Assembly (NCBI GenBank): GCA_020027875.1
Contig: JAHRHA010000018.1
Span: forward strand, 1 to 60,845
Direction of reading: 5' to 3'
DNA from: Micromonosporaceae bacterium
GTDB lineage: Bacteria; Actinomycetota; Actinomycetes; Mycobacteriales; Micromonosporaceae
Length of the DNA: 60,845 nt
Shown here: piece after piece, positions 58,651-60,845 of the stretch
How positions within the stretch are numbered: the first letter of the stretch is position 1
How the letters are laid out: each line of letters opens with the position of its first letter
The notes under the pieces: model-generated
What the model was told of the DNA's origin: nothing
The model's database searches: none
What the model saw: the letters and a program-made list of their open reading frames with translations, nothing else
Position numbers and translations under genes: made by a program

Positions 58651-58992
58651 CTAGAGAGCGGTCAACGTCGCCACTTCGGGCGAAACAACCAATTCCGGGC
58701 GCTCCTGCGGCGTGGGTAATTCTGTGTAGCGGGCTGTGTAGCGCACGTACCAGAACAACATCAGCGCCGTACTGACGAGGTAGAAGGTGTGCAGCACCCA
58801 GATGGGGCCCATGGGCAGATGAAAGACGTAGATGGTCTGAATGACGTTACCCACGTTGCTGAGCAGGATGTTGCCCAGGCTGTAGGACCTCAGGTCCTTC
58901 GTGTGTGCCGCCTTCACCAGCATGGGCAGCGCACTGAGCGCGAAGATCACGGTGGAGATCGCACCGGCCACGACTGGAAGACTCATGCCCAT
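58651..58992 (-). CDS. PQ-loop/SemiSWEET-like small membrane protein
   Basis: A 113-residue protein with three membrane helices: about 7-26 (VVAGAISTVIFALSALPMLV), 38-58 (LGNILLSNVGNVIQTIYVF) and 64-84 (IWVLHTFYLVSTALMLFWYV). One three-helix half matches the SemiSWEET/PQ-loop layout, which functions as a dimer. A Pro (LPM) lies in the first helix in place of a full PQ motif, and AHTKDLRSYSLGN follows as the typical loop. The substrate is unknown. The start is uncertain between ATGs at 58992 and 58986. Confidence 0.8.
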   Translation of the reverse strand: MGMSLPVVAGAISTVIFALSALPMLVKAAHTKDLRSYSLGNILLSNVGNVIQTIYVFHLPMGPIWVLHTFYLVSTALMLFWYVRYTARYTELPTPQERPELVVSPEVATLTAL

Positions 58993-59081
58993 AGCCTTGC
59001 GGAGCGGCAGGCGTCGGCGCGTCGGGACAAATGTCCAAATCGGAGCGTCTTCTCCGGGTGGGTCTTTGTATGTAGGCGCGG

Positions 59082-60719
59082 TTACACGAGTTCGTGTTCG
59101 TAGGCGTAAGCGGTCGCCGCGGCTCTGGACGAAAGGGCAAGCTTGGTGAAGATGTTGCTCACATGGCGAGCGACCGTCTTCTCACTGAGACACAGGTCGG
59201 CGGCGATCGCCCGGTTCGTCTTGCCCGATGCGACGAGGCGCAGCACCTGCACCTCCCGGGAGGTCAGCCCGCCCGCCGTCCGGATGGATGGCGTCTGCGA
59301 AAGCGCCTCCACCCGAGCGAGTTCGGTCGCCGCACCGAGATGCTCGAAGACCCAACTCGCGGCGTCGAGTTCCATCCGGGCGGCGTCCTCATCCCCGAGC
59401 TTCCGACAGGTAAGTCCAATGAGGACTCGAGCACGCGCGGCCTCGTACGGAGCGTCGAGCTCCTGCCACTCTCTCCATGCCTTTCGCAGCGCAGCGAGAG
59501 CAGCGCGTGAGTCGCCCTCAGCGAGGAGCACGGCCCCCTGTGCCTGGGTCGCCACGGCGCGCAATAGTGGGGCGTCGAAGCCCGCAGCGATCTCCGCCAA
59601 CTCGTTGGCGGCGCTGCGTGCAGCCAGAACGTCGTCCGCCACGAGCGCGATCTCGACGTACGCGGCGAGCAGCCTGGAACGTGCCGAGCCGTTCGGCGAC
59701 TCGTCCAAGGCTCGGCGGACGCCGGCTGCAGCTGTGTCAACCTGGCCCTGGGCAAGTCGAAGCTGTGCGAGACCGGGCTGCGACTCCCGTCCCCATTGGC
59801 TGGCCTGCCGGTACGCCTCCTCCGCCGGCCCAAACTCCCCACGCAGCCGGTGCAGCTCGGCCAACTGGTAGAGAGCCGCACCCACCGCCGGCTGGCCTGG
59901 CGGACGCGAGAGCCGTTCGCGCGCCCGCAGCACTTCGTCCATGGCGTCCGGCCACGAGCCGTGCAACTGCATGATCTCCGCCCGATGGACCAGACACTGC
60001 CCCCGGTAGGGCACAAGGTCTGGCTGAGAAAGACACCAGCGGCTCAGTGCGGCCGTCCATTCCTGCGCCCGGCGCAGATCGAAGGCTTCCTGGCACGCCT
60101 CGATCACCGCGCAATACACGATCCCGACGACCATCACAGATACCTCGCCCGCCGTGACAGCGACCATGGCCTCGTCAAACAGCGCCATCGCCTCGCCGGG
60201 CTTCCCCAGCATGGTCAGCGCTTGGCCCCGGCCGAGCTGGCTCAGAGTGATCAGGTCGCGATCGCCGAACCGCGCGCCGACTTTGCCTACCTGATCGAAC
60301 GAGGCGTACGCACCCGCGCCATCGCCCTGGAACAGGCCCTGCAACGCGACCGGCACCAACAGATATCCCTGCTCTACGCAATCGTGTTCACCCTCGTCAA
60401 GCAAGCGGCGAGCCCGGGCCAGCCAGCCACCGGCGCGGGCCGTCTCGCCCCGATTCATCAGACCGAAGCCCAGCCAGAATGCGAGCCGGGCTGCGCTCAC
60501 CTCGTCGCCCCGGCGCAGCCATTCGTGGTAGCCACGCTCCCCCAGGCCGAAGCTCTCCTCGTCCTTGCCCAACAAGTACGCAGCCTTGCCAAGGAGCTCC
60601 AGGTCATCGGGCGCGAGCGGCGACTCTCGATCCTGGGCGGAGAGTTGGGCGTACGCATCTCCCCACGCCTGCCGGGCGAAGGATGCCCGCCCCAGCTCGA
60701 GTACGTCGGCCGTGGTCAT
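59082..60719 (-). CDS. LuxR-family regulator with long TPR-like sensor region
   Basis: A 545-residue regulator. The ATG at 60719 has GGGAGG 4 nt upstream. Residues about 5-460 are a continuous array of TPR-like helical hairpins, for example WLARARRLLDEGE, AMALFDEAMVAVTAG and AEEAYRQASQWG. The C-terminal LuxR HTH (about 475-540) reads LTSREVQVLRLVASGKTNRA and IAADLCLSEKTVARHVSNIF. Unlike LAL/MalT proteins it has no AAA+ ATPase domain. The signal is unknown; a peptide or protein bound by the repeats is likely. Confidence 0.9.
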   Translation of the reverse strand: MTTADVLELGRASFARQAWGDAYAQLSAQDRESPLAPDDLELLGKAAYLLGKDEESFGLGERGYHEWLRRGDEVSAARLAFWLGFGLMNRGETARAGGWLARARRLLDEGEHDCVEQGYLLVPVALQGLFQGDGAGAYASFDQVGKVGARFGDRDLITLSQLGRGQALTMLGKPGEAMALFDEAMVAVTAGEVSVMVVGIVYCAVIEACQEAFDLRRAQEWTAALSRWCLSQPDLVPYRGQCLVHRAEIMQLHGSWPDAMDEVLRARERLSRPPGQPAVGAALYQLAELHRLRGEFGPAEEAYRQASQWGRESQPGLAQLRLAQGQVDTAAAGVRRALDESPNGSARSRLLAAYVEIALVADDVLAARSAANELAEIAAGFDAPLLRAVATQAQGAVLLAEGDSRAALAALRKAWREWQELDAPYEAARARVLIGLTCRKLGDEDAARMELDAASWVFEHLGAATELARVEALSQTPSIRTAGGLTSREVQVLRLVASGKTNRAIAADLCLSEKTVARHVSNIFTKLALSSRAAATAYAYEHELV

Positions 60720-60787
60720 CTGACCTCCCACCGCATGCCGGCGCTGCGGCGCACCGGCATTCCGGTCAATCTACCGCCGCCCCGTCC

Positions 60788-60845
60788 CAAGATCCCCGCG
60801 AGCACGGTCTGACCGTCGCGAAACAGCGTCGATCATGACCTCCAG
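60788..60845 (+). repeat. Dispersed ~72-bp repeat, copy D, cut by window edge
   Basis: CAAGATCCCCGCGAGCACG, CTGACCGTCGCGAAACAG, then the first half of the GATC palindrome to the window end. It lies upstream of the LuxR gene in the same orientation as copies B and C. Confidence 0.88.

Overview
The window is high-GC actinobacterial chromosome. I infer Micromonosporaceae or a close relative. The evidence is the GC-rich third codon positions, many GTG starts, GGAGG-type ribosome binding sites, TAGGAT-like -10 boxes, and a typical gene set: LCP cell-wall ligase, class A PBP, Hanks-type kinase, F420-type oxidoreductases, EttA, a MoxR/DUF58/transglutaminase-like trio, YbjN and DUF1876 proteins. No rRNA, CRISPR array or intact transposase was seen.

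Layout. 1-2.4 kb: the 5' part of an FtsX-like ABC permease, divergent from its likely PadR regulator. 2.6-7.3 kb: YbjN protein, a coupled thioesterase/EttA operon, and an anchored exported protein. 7.5-14 kb: a Ser/Thr kinase with an external FN3 domain converges on the MoxR-DUF58-transglutaminase-like operon, with an inverted pair of a dispersed palindromic repeat between them. 14.2-17.7 kb: cobalamin/siroheme genes (cobC, cobT, cysG fusion). 17.7-19.8 kb: class A PBP. 20-27.9 kb: two RND pumps flanking a very small lipoprotein adaptor, then SURF1. 28-30.3 kb: DUF1876 protein, then an ATP-dependent DNA ligase behind a small ORF and a near-perfect SOS box. 30.3-37.2 kb: a long leftward run (amine oxidase, cbiB, cobQ, nucleoside-kinase-like protein, M48 protease, M20 dipeptidase) in which cobQ carries an in-frame stop. 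37.3-45.9 kb: a second-type SSB with two DnaA boxes upstream, SRPBCC protein, bile-acid/Na symporter family protein, LLM oxidoreductase, crotonase, LigD phosphoesterase-ligase, FabF and an alpha/beta hydrolase. 45.9-48.9 kb: a DUF1444-like protein with a pentapeptide-repeat tail, tRNA-Arg(TCT), and beside it a frameshifted, truncated tyrosine integrase with small accessory genes, the scar of an integrated element. 48.9-60.8 kb: PLP decarboxylase, ArsR-SRPBCC pair, LigD polymerase, methyltransferase, VOC protein, secreted helical protein, arginase-like protein, LCP ligase, hydrolase, F420-type reductase, PQ-loop membrane protein and a LuxR/TPR regulator.

How the parts work together. DNA-end repair is spread over three loci: LigB behind an SOS box, LigD phosphoesterase-ligase, and LigD polymerase. 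No Ku gene lies in the window. Cell-wall work is served by the PBP, LCP ligase and Ser/Thr kinase. The cobalamin branch is nearly complete but broken at cobQ.

The strongest non-gene signal is a roughly 72-bp repeat with four copies here and a 32-bp GATC-rich palindrome at its core. Two copies supply the last three codons and stop of two convergent genes. Other long hairpins rooted in GATC also sit across gene ends, which suggests a recurrent gene-end element in this genome.
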